DNA from: Isoetes taiwanensis
Lineage: Eukaryota; Streptophyta; Lycopodiopsida; Isoetales; Isoetaceae
NCBI GenBank assembly: GCA_021234155.1
Contig: JAJEKV010000010.1
Location: forward strand, 5,802,871-5,866,870
Reading direction: 5' to 3'
Length of the DNA: 64,000 nt
The notes beneath the pieces were generated by a model. It made no database searches. It had not been told where the DNA came from and saw only the letters and a list, made by a program, of their open reading frames with translations. Both the position numbers and the translations under genes were made by a program. This document shows positions 22,205-34,703 of the stretch, piece after piece. Every line of letters starts with the position of its first letter. The first letter of the stretch is position 1.

Positions 22205-25200
22205 TAACTTCATAAACTATAAGCCCAGCCACCGCGAAACCGCCAGGTGTCGAGTCAGGTGACGAAGCACGTAGCGAGGGTGAGACGAAGAGGAGTGCCA
22301 ATGACCGAGAGCGCGAGAAGAATGGGAACATGTAGAAGGCACCCATTAACGATTAAGGAGAACAAGAATGTGCATAATGGTGAAGCGGCAAACTGCAAAA
22401 CTACAAGCACCCAAATTGATGTGAGCGATTAGAAATGAGAAAAAATCAACAATTCATGAAAAAAGAGGGGATAGCATCACCCGGGTGGTGGAGAAAAGCA
22501 TCACCCAGCGGGTGATAAACAGAAATTTGTGTCCAAATATAGCTAAATAACAAATATGATGTATAAGGGTAGCACAATGCATAATGATAGCGAGCCACAA
22601 ATGAAGTCCCCAAAAAAGACAATAAAGTTATGTTTTAAGCCCAAGGATAAATACGAGAAAAGAGGAATGCAAGCCAATGAACAAAGCAACAAGAAAATAA
22701 CCACATCAGATTACATACCGACAGAAAGCAGGATACGAAAAATGATCGAGTGAGCATGGCAAAATAATGGACGAATCTCCCCATAACTAAAAAATCAAGG
22801 AAAGAATATACAATATGAAAATACGACATGAAGTTTAATCCAATGAGGTGAATAGGCTTCAAAGGATAATATGGTGCAAAGGAGCTCGCAAATGCAAAAA
22901 CATGACAAAGTGCAAAAAACATGGTAAAGAGAAGAATGTGAAAGGTTGAATGAGTATAAGGAAGTGCCAAACGCAACATGCGACGTATCCAGAAAAAGCT
23001 AAATAGCACAAATACAAATGATGTGTAATATTAAGGCCAGAAAACCGAAAGCTGAAAAGAACAATTGCAAGAACACAACGCCAAACGACAAGGTGCCAAA
23101 TAGGACTCGGTAGCCCCCAGCAACGAGGGTCATAAGATCACTAAGGGACATCGACATTATCTCTACATTGTCTCTACATTGGATCTACATTGTTTCTATC
23201 AGGGACATATGTACACAGTCCAAAAGAGTCGATTCATGATAAATAACCAATCCTCCTATAGAAATGGAAAATACCTACATTCATGTATCTAGATAAAATT
23301 GAGTAAGCCACCATGTGATGAAAAAGCGGCAGAGATATCGGTCCACCAACCTAAAGCCCATAAAAAACCAATAGAAGAAAAATCATCGAACACATAAAAT
23401 GCATGTATCTAAGCAAAACGGAGGAGCCATAGCCCATAAAAAAATCAATAGAATAAAAATCATCTAGCACATAGAAAAAATGCATGTATCTAAGCAAAAT
23501 GAAGGAACCACCATATGATACAAAAAATGTTGCCATTGATCGTATTCCAAGACAAGAAACCGTCAAAGAGTAGGTCCCATTATGTCTAGCAATGTCAAAG
23601 GCAACTCTAGATGCGAAAGCAAGAAGAGAACCCAGTATAGTACTCATAAGAACCATCAAAAATCAATAATCGTAAAAGAATACTACGAAGGAACTTACCA
23701 TAGTAAATATGTGAACAACAAGCATCGACATGACCCTAAGCAAAAAACCCCCAACATATGGAATACTTGGAACACAAGCCATGTAGCAATATTGAAAATA
23801 ACTAAGATGGCATACACGAGTCAGGTAACAATATTTAAACAACTGGCAACAGACATAAAAAGACAAAGTGCAACCTGGCAAATGTGGTGAATAAATCTCG
23901 GGCAATCAAAAGAATGAAACCATGAGAATGCAGCATATAAAATAGAAAAACAACAGCACAGCCCGAGGAAGCAACACATAGGCTACAGAAAGAAACTAAA
24001 GTAAAAATGCGGGCCAGAACATAAACAAGAAAATCAACCAGAATAACCCAGACAACTGTTGAAGAGTGCGGTGCATCAAAAAACAAGATAAACCACAAGT
24101 GCAGAAAATAAAACCCAACAACTAGGGGAAACCTAGAATGTAGAAGATAATACCACCCGAATAACGTATACCACCTGAGCCAAGTGTAGTGCATCACCCA
24201 TAAGATACAAACACAAGTGCAAAAGATAAAACCCAAACCACCATGGGGAAAATCCTAAACACAGAAAAGAATGCCACATATAACCACATGGGAACCACAA
24301 TATAAAAAATAACATACAAAAGAGATACATGTCGGAGAAATAACACGCAATGGAGGCCATACTACAACCTACCATGGAAATGGAATGCATCAATGTAAAA
24401 AAGACAAATGCAACCCGGAAGATGGTGGCCACAAATCTATAGGCAATAAAAAGATAATAAACCAAGAGACTGCAGCGTAGAATTATGAAAACAAGACAAC
24501 ATCCCAAGTAAACGACCACAAGACGAAAACGAGGTAAAAAGTGAGCCAGAACATAAACAAGAGAAAAACAGCGCGAGGAGAGCATAGACCCATTTAAATA
24601 GTATGGTGCATCGAATCCACGATAAAAACACAAGTGCAAAGAAGAAAAATCCGAAAACAACCATGAAAAAGCCTCAAATTCAAAGGATAATGTCACATAT
24701 AGAAAAACTAGATGTCCATCAACTTGGAAAAGGTAACATACGAAAGAGATAACATGGGAGGGAAAAACCACCCCCTAAAACAAAAGCCCCTAGATGCCTC
24801 ATATTCTAATGCAATTATGAATAAGACATGAGAAAAACATAACAATCGAAAACCCCGCATAGGAAAAAGAAAAGGGACACCCAAATGATAGAAAATATAG
24901 TGTAAATGTGACTCGTAATTCCCTCCGAGGGTATATGTAAAGGGGGCATAAGATAACCTATATATGCCACAAAAAACCAAGTAACATGCCTCTTCTAAAC
25001 TATAAACTCCGCAATAAGCCTGAGAAAGAAAATGCACAACTAAACTTAACCTGATTCAATGCACAATGTGAGTGTTTGCAAAACCCAAACTTAGATAGTA
25101 ATATGGTAAGAAACCCCAGAGGAAAAAATGCGGATATTCGGATGTCATAATTCACCCTATGCCACAAAAACCAAGTAACATGGTAGAGCCCCTTCTAAAC

Positions 25201-25300
25201 TATAAACTCCGCAATAAGCTTGACAAAGAAAAATGCACAACTAAACTTAACCTAATTCAATGCACAACCCAAAAAAAAAAAATGTGGAATTCGAAAAACT
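22205..25300. repeat. Diverged internal repeats of the 20-27 kb insertion
   Basis: AACTATAAGCC(C/T)AG...CGCGAAACC(G/T)CCAGGTG occurs at about 21209 and 22214. A ~78-bp unit ending ATGCATGTATCTAAGCAAAA is doubled at about 23345-23505. A ~105-bp unit (TATGCCACAAAAA.CCAAGTAACATG...) is repeated at about 24961-25065 and 25157-25267. Blocks with GCCAGAACATAAACAAGA recur near 24012 and 24544. No coding sequence is supported. Confidence 0.6.
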
Positions 25301-26985
25301 TATCTGAAGATTATCCGCCAAAGCCGAATGCTAGGGAGTTGAGAGATCATCCCGGGCCTTAACCAACATTGAATGCTTCGAAGGAGATCTAAATAAAATC
25401 TGAGGATACAGAGATAATGTAACCTTGTAATGGTGGAAAATCTTGGCTTAGGTAATAGGGTAGGAAATAAAAGAAATATGGGGATACCAGGATAAGGTAA
25501 CCCCGACATGGGTTGCACAGTTGATCGAAAGGGGAATCGAATGGGGAATCGAATGGCAAAGTGTTTGAGGATCAGATGCTTGTGAAGCAAATGCAGAGAG
25601 GATAGGCCGAAATCAGATTATGTAAGAAGGAGGATTCGTTGGAGAAGCTCCATAATTGATTTGCAAAGGAATCCGATGGCCGATGCTTAGAGTGCTTCGG
25701 CAAATTGTCCACCTGGCTCCAATCGGCTGCATAACTCCAATTTCGAAATTCATGGGCCTGTTGCAGGCAGGTACAGCAGGCTAGATTCTGAGAAGCTGGT
25801 GTGTTGAATCGCAACATAAGTATAGCACAAGGGAAAACCAAGCAGCACAGGAGCAAATTCGACCAGACTAGGAAGGCAGATTGTCAGAAAATAGAGCAGC
25901 ATGCAGAGCTGGCCAGATATGAAGATAGCAGTGACCCATGTAAAGCAATCAAAAAGCCAAAATGGCAAAAGGCGATAAGGAACGAAAAACGTGGAGATGC
26001 TAGAGGAAAGGCTGGTCCAGAGTCGAGGATCAACGGTTCTTGGGCCAGGATGGGTTGCAGTTCATAGGTGAAGCCTGAGGAAGGACGTCTCAAAAGAAGA
26101 AGGTCAACCGCTCCACGCAGGTGCCAGACGAATCCAACTGTTTGAAAAGATCTGCTCCTGACGAATCAATGATGAGGCAGATCTCTGGAGAGAACCGATC
26201 CCTGCTCTGCCTGCACTCAATACTATAAAAGAAAATAGCTGTTGCATGCTCCTTTGCATGTTCCAAAGATCAAATTGAGAGAAGTATAAAACCAATCCGT
26301 CAGAGGATGCATGCAGATAGATAGCTGTAAATGTAAGAAAAGCTCAACTGTAAAAGGAATCATCCAACCAGAGCCCAACTACGGTCTAAATCGCATGGAA
26401 GTACATCAATAATTCATGATAGTGCATGACGGATCTCCATGTAGAGCAATCCTCCTATAGACTCCTGATAACATAAACGGCAACGCAAAGACAGAAATGC
26501 ATGAGCATAAAAGAACTAGCAAGCAAAGCCACGGAAGCCAAACCATAGCGTACAAATCCGCCAAAACAATCGGGAGTGTGGCAAATCCGCCTGTGTGTAG
26601 AAGAACCTTGGCATAGGGAGAGAAATCCATACCTCATAAGCGATACTTGTATACATCATAAGTTGAAACAAAACAGCAAGAGCAGCCTAGCTATCAAATG
26701 GCCAAATCCAGAAGATGATGAGCCAAAAAGAAATGTGAAACAAGTGCAGGTTGAAGAGCAGGAAAAATTCAGAATCTGTGATGGGAAAACAGAGGGAATC
26801 AAAGATGATAAGACAGATGGGAAGCAATGGACAAGGAAAGACGGAGGGAAGCCACGAGAGGAGAAGAAGAGCTGCTGTGAGAAGACGCCGATAACCGAGC
26901 CAAAATGAAAATGGCCTAATATAGGCGCTCGTCCCTTCCCAGAATGGCGATCCGATGGCTCGGATCGATGGGATTATTCTGAAGT

Positions 26986-27430
26986 TCCTGTTGCACAGCA
27001 CAAGCATCAACCCATCGCATACTTTTTGTGTCCAATTTCTTGCAGTGCTTTCATACTTGGGCCTCTCAGATTTGTACATATGAGCTATCCAGGAACGAGT
27101 GGGTCATAACCATCATTCAATTAAATTGGGATTATGTCTATTCCAAAATCGCGCCGTATAAGCCTTTCATTGACCATTATATTGAATTAACCACACTTTT
27201 GCACTGTATTCATTTTCGGGCCAGGAAGATGCATTTTATGTTGAAATGCAAAGGCATTCAAATATTCGTAGCAAATGACCCATATTATGACAGAATGTTG
27301 GCAATAGAAAAAGTACGAAATTGCTTATAAATTCGTGCATTCACAACGACAACGAAATCTAAACTTTGAAATTGTCGTGCTTTACGAATAAATAACAGCA
27401 AGCAAGTTGCTACGAAACAGAGATTTTCGT
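26986..27430. other. Unassigned sequence right of the 20-27 kb insertion
   Basis: A plus-strand frame (27028-27330) has moderately protein-like composition but matches no family I know. At 27325-27420 short inverted blocks (ATTCGTGCA, TTGTCGTGC, TTTACGAAT) may be subterminal repeats of the following locus. Confidence 0.3.
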
Positions 27431-27502
27431 GGTTCAAATCGCGCCACGCGCGATTTGAACCGTCATAAATAACGCATTACAATAGAACATAAACTTAACA
27501 AA

Positions 27503-27733
27503 CTAATCAGATTCATCGTCGACAGGCGCTGCAGGCGGTCCTGATATCCTGTCGATCATGAATAAACCATGCTCTGGATTCCATATAAGATGGATTACAA
27601 CATCAAAGGGATCAGGATAGAAGCGGACGGGATTCATAGCAACGACATCAAGCCAGTCCTGAAGTTCTATTTCTAGCTCACGGCACCTGCAGAGGTCCGC
27701 ATGGTTCATCTTGCAGGTAATAGAATGTGCCAT
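27503..27733 (-). CDS. Small hypothetical protein, 76 aa, downstream of the ParB/MTase-like gene
   Basis: An intact frame begins at ATG 27733 and stops at 27503. It contains a Cys-rich start (CKMNHADLCRCRE), an acidic/aromatic middle (FYPDPFDVVIHLIWNPEHG) and an acidic end. No family recognised. It has the same orientation as the large gene and starts about 280 bp after its stop, with a palindrome copy 42 bp beyond its own stop. It may be a separate small gene of the same unit. Confidence 0.4.
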   Translation of the reverse strand: MAHSITCKMNHADLCRCRELEIELQDWLDVVAMNPVRFYPDPFDVVIHLIWNPEHGLFMIDRISGPPAAPVDDESD

Positions 27734-30700
27734 AATACCAGGCAGAAGGCGGAGACCGAAGCCGATGGTTTGCCAATTTCATGCATACCTATTTATACGC
27801 ACCTAAATTATTGACGGTATATACATACAAATTATTGCAAGTATAGCAAACCATACACATAATATAAAAAAGCAATACGTACACAGAACCAATAATGCTG
27901 ATATAAGAACACAATATATATTCAAAACCTTTCGTGTAAAGTATATTTCATATTCAAATTTTTTTTGAAAGTGTATTTCCTGTATACATATATATCAAAA
28001 AAGTTCCCTTTCTAGAACGATTTTTTCAAGGTCCCTGTCAATTTCCCCTGTCCGAGGTATAGTGTTTGTATCTCTTCAACCGTTTTTCCTGAAGCTATTT
28101 CATGCAAGACACTAACAAAACGAAGCAGGAAGTCGTCTTTGTCAAAATCTGCAGGATGATAGGATGGTGGATTCAATGACTCTGACTGATTGAAGCAACA
28201 CTTTAGAGCGTCATCATCCACAATGATGATGCCTTCCTTATCCTCAACACCTAGGGCATCCATCATGTTGCGCAAGCATTTCACAAATATCTTTTTACCT
28301 GTCGGTTCTTTAGGGTTTGTGAATGAAGCACATTTGCTTTGATCCCAGATGGACGCCCAATCTCTATTTAGCTCAGGCACTACTTTCAAAACATCATGTA
28401 TATTTCTAAGCTCCATAGATGACCAAATTGCACAACGAAACAGACTGAAGGCCTGGTCCAACATCTGCGGGTAAACATATTTGGTACGTGTCTCAAATGG
28501 TTGTTGCGCATACCATGACTTTTCAAACGTTGCTTTAGGTAACGTTCTACATAGCACACCATTCAAATCAAAGACCAGTACTTTTGGGGAAGCCAAATCA
28601 TTTCTGCAAGGAGAACAATAACGTATGAGATAAAAGAAATGGAAAACGAAAACGCGCCAGGCGCGATTTCATGAATGATGCATGTCAACATAAATTAAAA
28701 ATATGAAATCTAGGAAACTCTAAATCGCGCAAGGCGCGATTTCTAGATGCTTGTAGTTTATAAAATGCATGGATATAAAAAAAAAAAACATTGTTACGAT
28801 ACCTTTCTTCTTCTTCATTCCCCGGTGTGTCTTCTTCCGTTGCATTCTTATTCTGAATTGTCTCCGCTCTGATAGAAGCACCAACCACATCAGTTGAGAT
28901 CTGTACAGTGTGAACTATGCTTGATAGTTCATTACTCTTTATGCTAACCTGGCTAGTGTTTTCAGATTTGGAGTCTACTTCATCATCATTATTGTTATTA
29001 TCATCATCCTTATTATCTTGATCCTTGTTATCTTGATCTTCAGGGATGTTCACAAGGATGTTCACAGGGATGTCGATAGGTACTTGGTGCTCTGGCTGCT
29101 CTTCGGTTTCATCCATGATGTTGTGGCCAATGATTAGTTTTCTCATATTCTCTCGTTCCTTAAGCAAATCTGCAGGTATTTCGGCCTTAGAGGTAGAAGC
29201 TGTGTTTTTTGCACTGCCGATTGGTCCCCTAGGTGCTTCCTCTAGTACTTTCTCAAAGAAGAGGTCCAAGAAATTTTTGGCTCGATCATCGGAGACGACG
29301 CTCTGACATTTCCTTGCTAACTTCAAAGCTTCTCTACCGATGTAACCTCCAACGTGAAGTTCCCAGCAAGTTGTTCCCAATGGACAAAATGCTTCAATGA
29401 GGTACTGGAAAAGCTCCATAGAGAACCCGTTCTTGTTTAGCTTACCCTTATGTGAAGTTAGGAGCTCATACTTAATGTGGCCCACAAGAATTGGGTCCTC
29501 CTCGTTTTCATCCTCTTCTTCCTCTTCTTCCTCTAACTCTTCCACGACCTTGACACACTTCCCCTTGTCTTCTTGCTCCAGATAGAAGACGTTTCTGATT
29601 ATGCGTTCATCTAACTGATAGCACTGCCATGCTAGTTTGTCTCCATCTGGTTTTCCCCTGAGCCTTTCATATTCCTTATCATCCATCATGGCTATCATAA
29701 TTATAAGCACATGAGAAATTTTACTTGTCTAAGGTCTTTGAAGTCACTGTCCCTGGTTTCATCTATGAGGATCGCCTGTCGTATGACTTTCACGCATTCT
29801 AAGTCATTTGCAGCAGTTAGAGCATATGCATAGGACATGTCGGAGGGACATATAGTGACAATTGTGTAGTTCATCTCCGTCGTGAAACCATTGCATATGT
29901 GGAAGAACGTATTATAGTCATCAAGCGACCATCTGGTGTCTCGGCTATCAAGCACGAAGAGTGTGATATCATGGGGACCTGCACCCACTTCTGGCAAGGC
30001 ACACTTGAAACCAGTGGACACTTGATAAAAAAAAGTGGATTCCGTCTCCGGGGTCTTCTTCACCAACGCGACTTTTCGTTTCAAGTCGGATGCAACTTTA
30101 GTGTGAATCCCACTGATCTTTGCCACGTTCTTCAACTTCTGCTGCTTGACAAAGTCCTTGGACCAAAATACATACTTCTTTAGGTCGTCGTTGAAGACGT
30201 TATACTTTTGCATGAGTCCTAACTCCGACAACGACCACTCTCCTGTAAGCCTTTGTAATTCCTCACCAACTGCCTTTTTGAGCACTCTAATATTTTTCAG
30301 CTCGTCGCATGCTTCTTCAAATGATTCCAGAGACTTTGCTGCCGAGGTTTTCTTGTATAGAATTTCCTTTCTGATTAACCTATCCAGAACTGAGATCAGC
30401 TCTTGATCGTCCAAACCCTGAGCCTTCCTCAACTCTGTTGTATGTATATCAAAAATTGATGTGTCAACAGGAGGAAATCTTCCTTGTGAATCTGGCAACT
30501 TCTTCTCGACGTAGGCATCCCAGAATTCATTCCATTTCTCCCATACTGGATCTGAAGCAAATATTATCTTGCAGGCATCCTTGGGCACAGTTGGTTCCTC
30601 GGAAGCATCACCCTTTTCATCTCCTTTTTTTTTCTTTGATCTGGTACTCTTGTTTTTGTCTTGTATTATCGTCTGACTAAGTGTCCTCTCCAGCAACTTG

Positions 30701-30879
30701 AATTCAACGCTTTTGGACTGGCCCTGTCTGGTTGGCATTGGCTTCCCATATTCAATCGACTGGTTCCGAGCATGCCGAAGTTGCTCTATATAGGGACTGC
30801 AAGGAATAACCTTGTTAACTTCATAATCCTGAATAAAATAAATCCTTATAGTTTAAATCGCGCCAGGCGCGATTTCATA

Positions 30880-31162
30880 TTAGAAAGCAAATCGCAAAGA
30901 ACAAACGCTTCCTGTTATGGTAGCCATTTCTCGTCACACAAGTAAATCGCGCCTGGCGCGATTTCATATTGGCTAGCCTGAGGAGACTTGGCTATTAGAC
31001 GGATAGCCTTTATCCTGAGGGTAGGCAAATCCCGCGTGAGGCGTTTAGCATTCTCATATGAAATCGCGCCAGGCGCGATTTACTTGTTTGACGAGAAACA
31101 ACTACCAAACCAGGAAGCGTTTGTTCTTTAGAATGGGCAAATCGCGCCTGGCGCGATTTGCC
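30880..31162. repeat. Large foldback with palindromes in the arms (intron 2)
   Basis: The arm at about 30880-30975 (with AAGAACAAACGCTTCCTG and TTTCTCGTCA.ACAAGTAAATCGCGCC) is the inverted copy of about 31045-31150. The loop is about 70-90 bp. Each arm includes one or two of the GC-rich palindromes. Arm identity is high, with mainly single-base changes, and no reading frame crosses it. Confidence 0.8.
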
Positions 31163-32421
31163 TTCTAATATGAAATCGCGCCTGGCGCGATTTGCAAATA
31201 CGAAAACGAAACCTAAGGGAAGAGAATTACCTTTTGTATAAGAATGTTATTCCCATGTCATTCAAGAGTGCGCTTATTTCAGCTAGCTCGGCAGGTGTTG
31301 TTGAGCCGCTCAGGAACCGGCAGTTTCTGACAGAATACAGTTTATAGAACAACTGATGCCCACTATGCTGTGCCTTCCTGATCAGAACCTTCTGGGCCTC
31401 TATTGAATGCTGGCCATCTATTATCATAAAATGTGTGTCAGGATTGTCGATGAAGTCCTCCAGCTTGCTCCACATGAATATCTTCCTCGTTCTGGTATCG
31501 TACGTCACTACATCTGCAGGCATTGGCACTTGCCCTGGATTTTCGATCATGCTGTTCACTATCTCCAAGGAGTGCTGCTTGTCATACCTTCTGCTGATAT
31601 AAATGGCTTTAGTGGACCTAAAAAGCCTATCCGTGGAATTTGGATGGGTGAAGTTCAGGCCCAATGGATACTTGTCGACATATTTTTTGAGCTTGCTCAT
31701 CGCCTCAAACTGCGACCTTGTCATCGTCACTTGTAAGGCCTCTTTGCCGCTACGTGGTTTCCCCGCCTTTAGAGCTTGCTTCTTCCTTATCCTTCACTTT
31801 GCTGTAAGTAGACCTTTGCGAGGGGCCTCGTGCTAATGGCTCGTCGAACATTTTGTAAGCCCTCGCATATTCTTTTAGGAGTCAATGGCTGCCAACTGTC
31901 CAGCCAAATTTGAAGAGGTTATCGGCCATGTAAATGCGATCTTAAAATGATCTCTTTAAAAGAGCTGCTTTGCATCGATTGATCTTCTTTAGGCTCTTCT
32001 TATGTTTTTGGCCGACTTCAACTAGCGAGAGAACGAAAGAAGAATCGTACTGTACCATGTAATAAGAATTCCCTGCTTCTTCATTTGATCAGTCTCTCTT
32101 ACCCTTGACATAAATATGAGGTCTGTCTTCCCACCAGTTTTGAATATCTCCACATACCATTCTGACCCCTCTATAAGATCTTCTTCTGGACATGGAGGTT
32201 CTACCTGAGCCTTTATTATTCCGGATGTATCTTCTAACGTCAATACATGCTGCAGGTCTATAACAGTAACATCTTCATCTGTCCTTTGCTTTTTCTGGGC
32301 TGAAGAGGTCTCGCCTTGCTTGGTTCTCCTTTTGATTGGCTTTTGTGATCCTGTAAAATTACAGCACATGGTTTAATCTGTTAATGCTAAAACATATGCT
32401 ATGTCGAAATATATGCAAGAA

Positions 32422-32535
32422 AAACGCGCTTGGCGCGATTTGGAAAGAGTATAGAGCAAGTTCATTTACTTATTGGAGCTAACAAGAACGCGCTTGGCGC
32501 GATTTGAAATGAATACAGAGCAAGTTCATTTACTT
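32422..32535. repeat. 64-bp tandem duplication including the palindrome
   Basis: ACGCGCTTGGCGCGATTTG plus AGAGCAAGTTCATTTACTT is present twice head to tail (about 32423-32471 and 32488-32535). It shows how palindrome copies can multiply with their flanks. Confidence 0.75.
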
Positions 32536-33239
32536 CAAATGCTGACACAACTAACTATAAAAAATACAACTTCAATTGTCGATTCTACATCTCAAGATAT
32601 AGAAACTAATGTAATGCCTTGACACAAATAACTATACCACCACAACTTAAAGAGTTGAATTACACTACAAACTATAAAAACCACAACTAACTACTGAATA
32701 CTGTTTAGCCACACATTAAGCACACATGTTTGGGACATATGAACTCTAATATTAGAGGACACATGCTTCTTCTCGGTTAATAACTCTATTAGGGTCACTT
32801 CCCACTCGCCTTTAGGTTAGGTTAAACTTAACTAGCTAGTTACCTCTTAATTTAATAGAATGTAAGTTACGCTTTCCCATTAAGGCCGTTAAATTAAAAC
32901 TAACTTAACGGATCGTGAAAATATGCATTCCCACTATATTCATTATGAACCACTTAGATTATGTCCATAAACTCAACTTAACCTAATATTTACAATGAGT
33001 TTGAGCTTCACACTAGTAGTTATAGGGTTAATTGTATTATGTTCCCACCTTTAGTTAAATGTACCTTTAAGTTAGAGAGAACTAAAGGGGGCTATTGGTT
33101 GTTGGTTGCTTGAATTGAGTAGGTTAATGGGATTGATAACATATGATACACCTACTATAGGTAGACTATAGGTAGTCTCCAGATATTACTATATCTGTAG
33201 ACTTCGAAATTTTAAAGCTTAAAGATAGTCATTGAAGAT

Positions 33240-33402
33240 GAACTCGAAAGTGTTTATAGTGCAAATGCTAGTCAGGTTATTAATATTACGTGATACATAG
33301 TAGTAGTTGTGTACATATTGTAGTTACGTGATGCATATTGGACCTGACTATTAATATTTTCATGTAGTTGTTTATGGTTGCATAAACACTTTTGAGTTCG
33401 CC
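33240..33402. repeat. ~160-bp foldback inside the Harbinger element
   Basis: GAACTCGAAAGTGTTTAT near 33240 is inverted at 33383-33402 (ATAAACACTTTTGAGTTC). TAGTCAGGTTATTAATATTA and GACCTGACTATTAATATT pair further in. It looks like a small MITE nested in the non-coding half of the element. A diverged ~123-bp tandem repeat (GTAGCCCAATGT...CACCTTAAATACCAACCT) follows at about 33977-34165. Confidence 0.55.
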
Positions 33403-34703
33403 TTTTAAATGACAAATATAATGGGAAGAAATGCTGTGTTTCTCATAAATTGTTCATATTGGTAACATCTAACGGATGGAGTTTTTGAGCTACCAGCAGG
33501 GATTCTCTACACCAACAAGAATTAAGCTCCAGCACAGAGTTGGTAACCTTCTACCAATGCATGATTAGTGGCTTGCATGACTCAATACATTTAAGCCTAT
33601 GATTGTTCCTCATGTTTTTTCTTATCTACAGCGAAAGGACCAAATATTGAACGTGGCTGTTATGATCCGCAAACTTTTCCTTCTTCTCAAAGCCGTTTCC
33701 TTAGAAGATATTATTAGAGCCGTTACTTGAAGACTTGTATATTATTAAACGAAATCATAGAAAAAGACACTGTTCATCAGGGATCGTTTAAAGCACTGTT
33801 CACAAGGGTTCGAACATTTTCGATTGCATTTTCGGCTCTAAACACTATCGCCTACATGCCGCAGAACTCAAGCTGATGAAATCCGGCACTGTTCAATACT
33901 ATTCTTCCAATCAGACCGGTTTACTTACTATTTATTACTTTACACAATCTGTCTTTTAGGTACAAAGCTTATCCAAAAATTCTGTAGCCCAATGTTCTGC
34001 ATGAATGATTTCGTTCACCTTAAATACCAACCTTAGGACAGAGATAAATCTATAGACAGAATAATCTGGAAAAAAAAATATCTGAGACAGAATAACCATG
34101 ACTGTAGCCCAATGTGCAAAAATGATTTCTTTCACCTTAAATACCAACCTGAGGACAAATTTAAGCTGCAAAGATTTTCTCTACTTCCCTCATAATAGAA
34201 CTAGTTCCACTAGTAAATGTTTAGGGTCCTGGAAGTGTCCATGACATTAAGCAATGAATTTCATCAGTTCCTATTCTCTAATTTCCAGCTTCATCTGTTA
34301 TATTTGCTAAGCTAATCATTTTCATTCACACGGTATTCTCCTGATTACAAACATTGATCAATGCAAGGCAAATAGCACTAGGATGCAGAATATAAATCTG
34401 GCACCTATGCAAATGTAGAGACACATCTGCCATACCTTCACTATTAATAGTTTTTCTTCGCCACTGCTAGCCATATCATTACATAGCCAAGCTCCAAGTC
34501 TCCACCTAGCATTAGGCAATTATATAGACAAACAAAACATATTGTTGAAAAGCTATCTATATTCTAAATGTTCATATGAGTTCCCTTTGGTGGGCTGCAA
34601 TGATGATCTCCCACCTGTAAATATGCAAAAAGGACTTTAATATTCAAAGCTATGGAAAAGTATCACAAAGGCTTTGCTAATGCTTGCAAAACTATTACCA
34701 GCT

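Larger units (their letters stand above)
20113..26972. mobile_element. 6.86-kb non-coding repeat-rich insertion with 13-bp target duplication
   Basis: The 13-mer ATTATTCTGAAGT stands at 20100-20112 and 26973-26985, immediately flanking the block. The first bases, GACTCGCGAGAGACACAAAACCGGCC, recur at 21159-21184. The last 131 bp recur without a mismatch at 21018-21148. Thus the block consists of a ~1.04-kb unit and a ~5.8-kb unit arranged head to tail with the same ends. The plus strand is A-rich, which gives hydrophobic artificial frames on the minus strand; no transposon protein is visible. It may be a large non-autonomous element; class unknown. Confidence 0.6.

Noticed and set aside
20153-25037. 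Many hydrophobic minus-strand frames that look like membrane proteins
   Set aside because: They arise from the A-rich plus strand of a repeat-rich insertion, are short, overlap in several frames and lack family motifs.
33748-33766. 18-bp sequence AACGAAATCATAGAAAAA shared with 19216-19236
   Set aside because: The match does not extend on either side, so a shared element cannot be supported.
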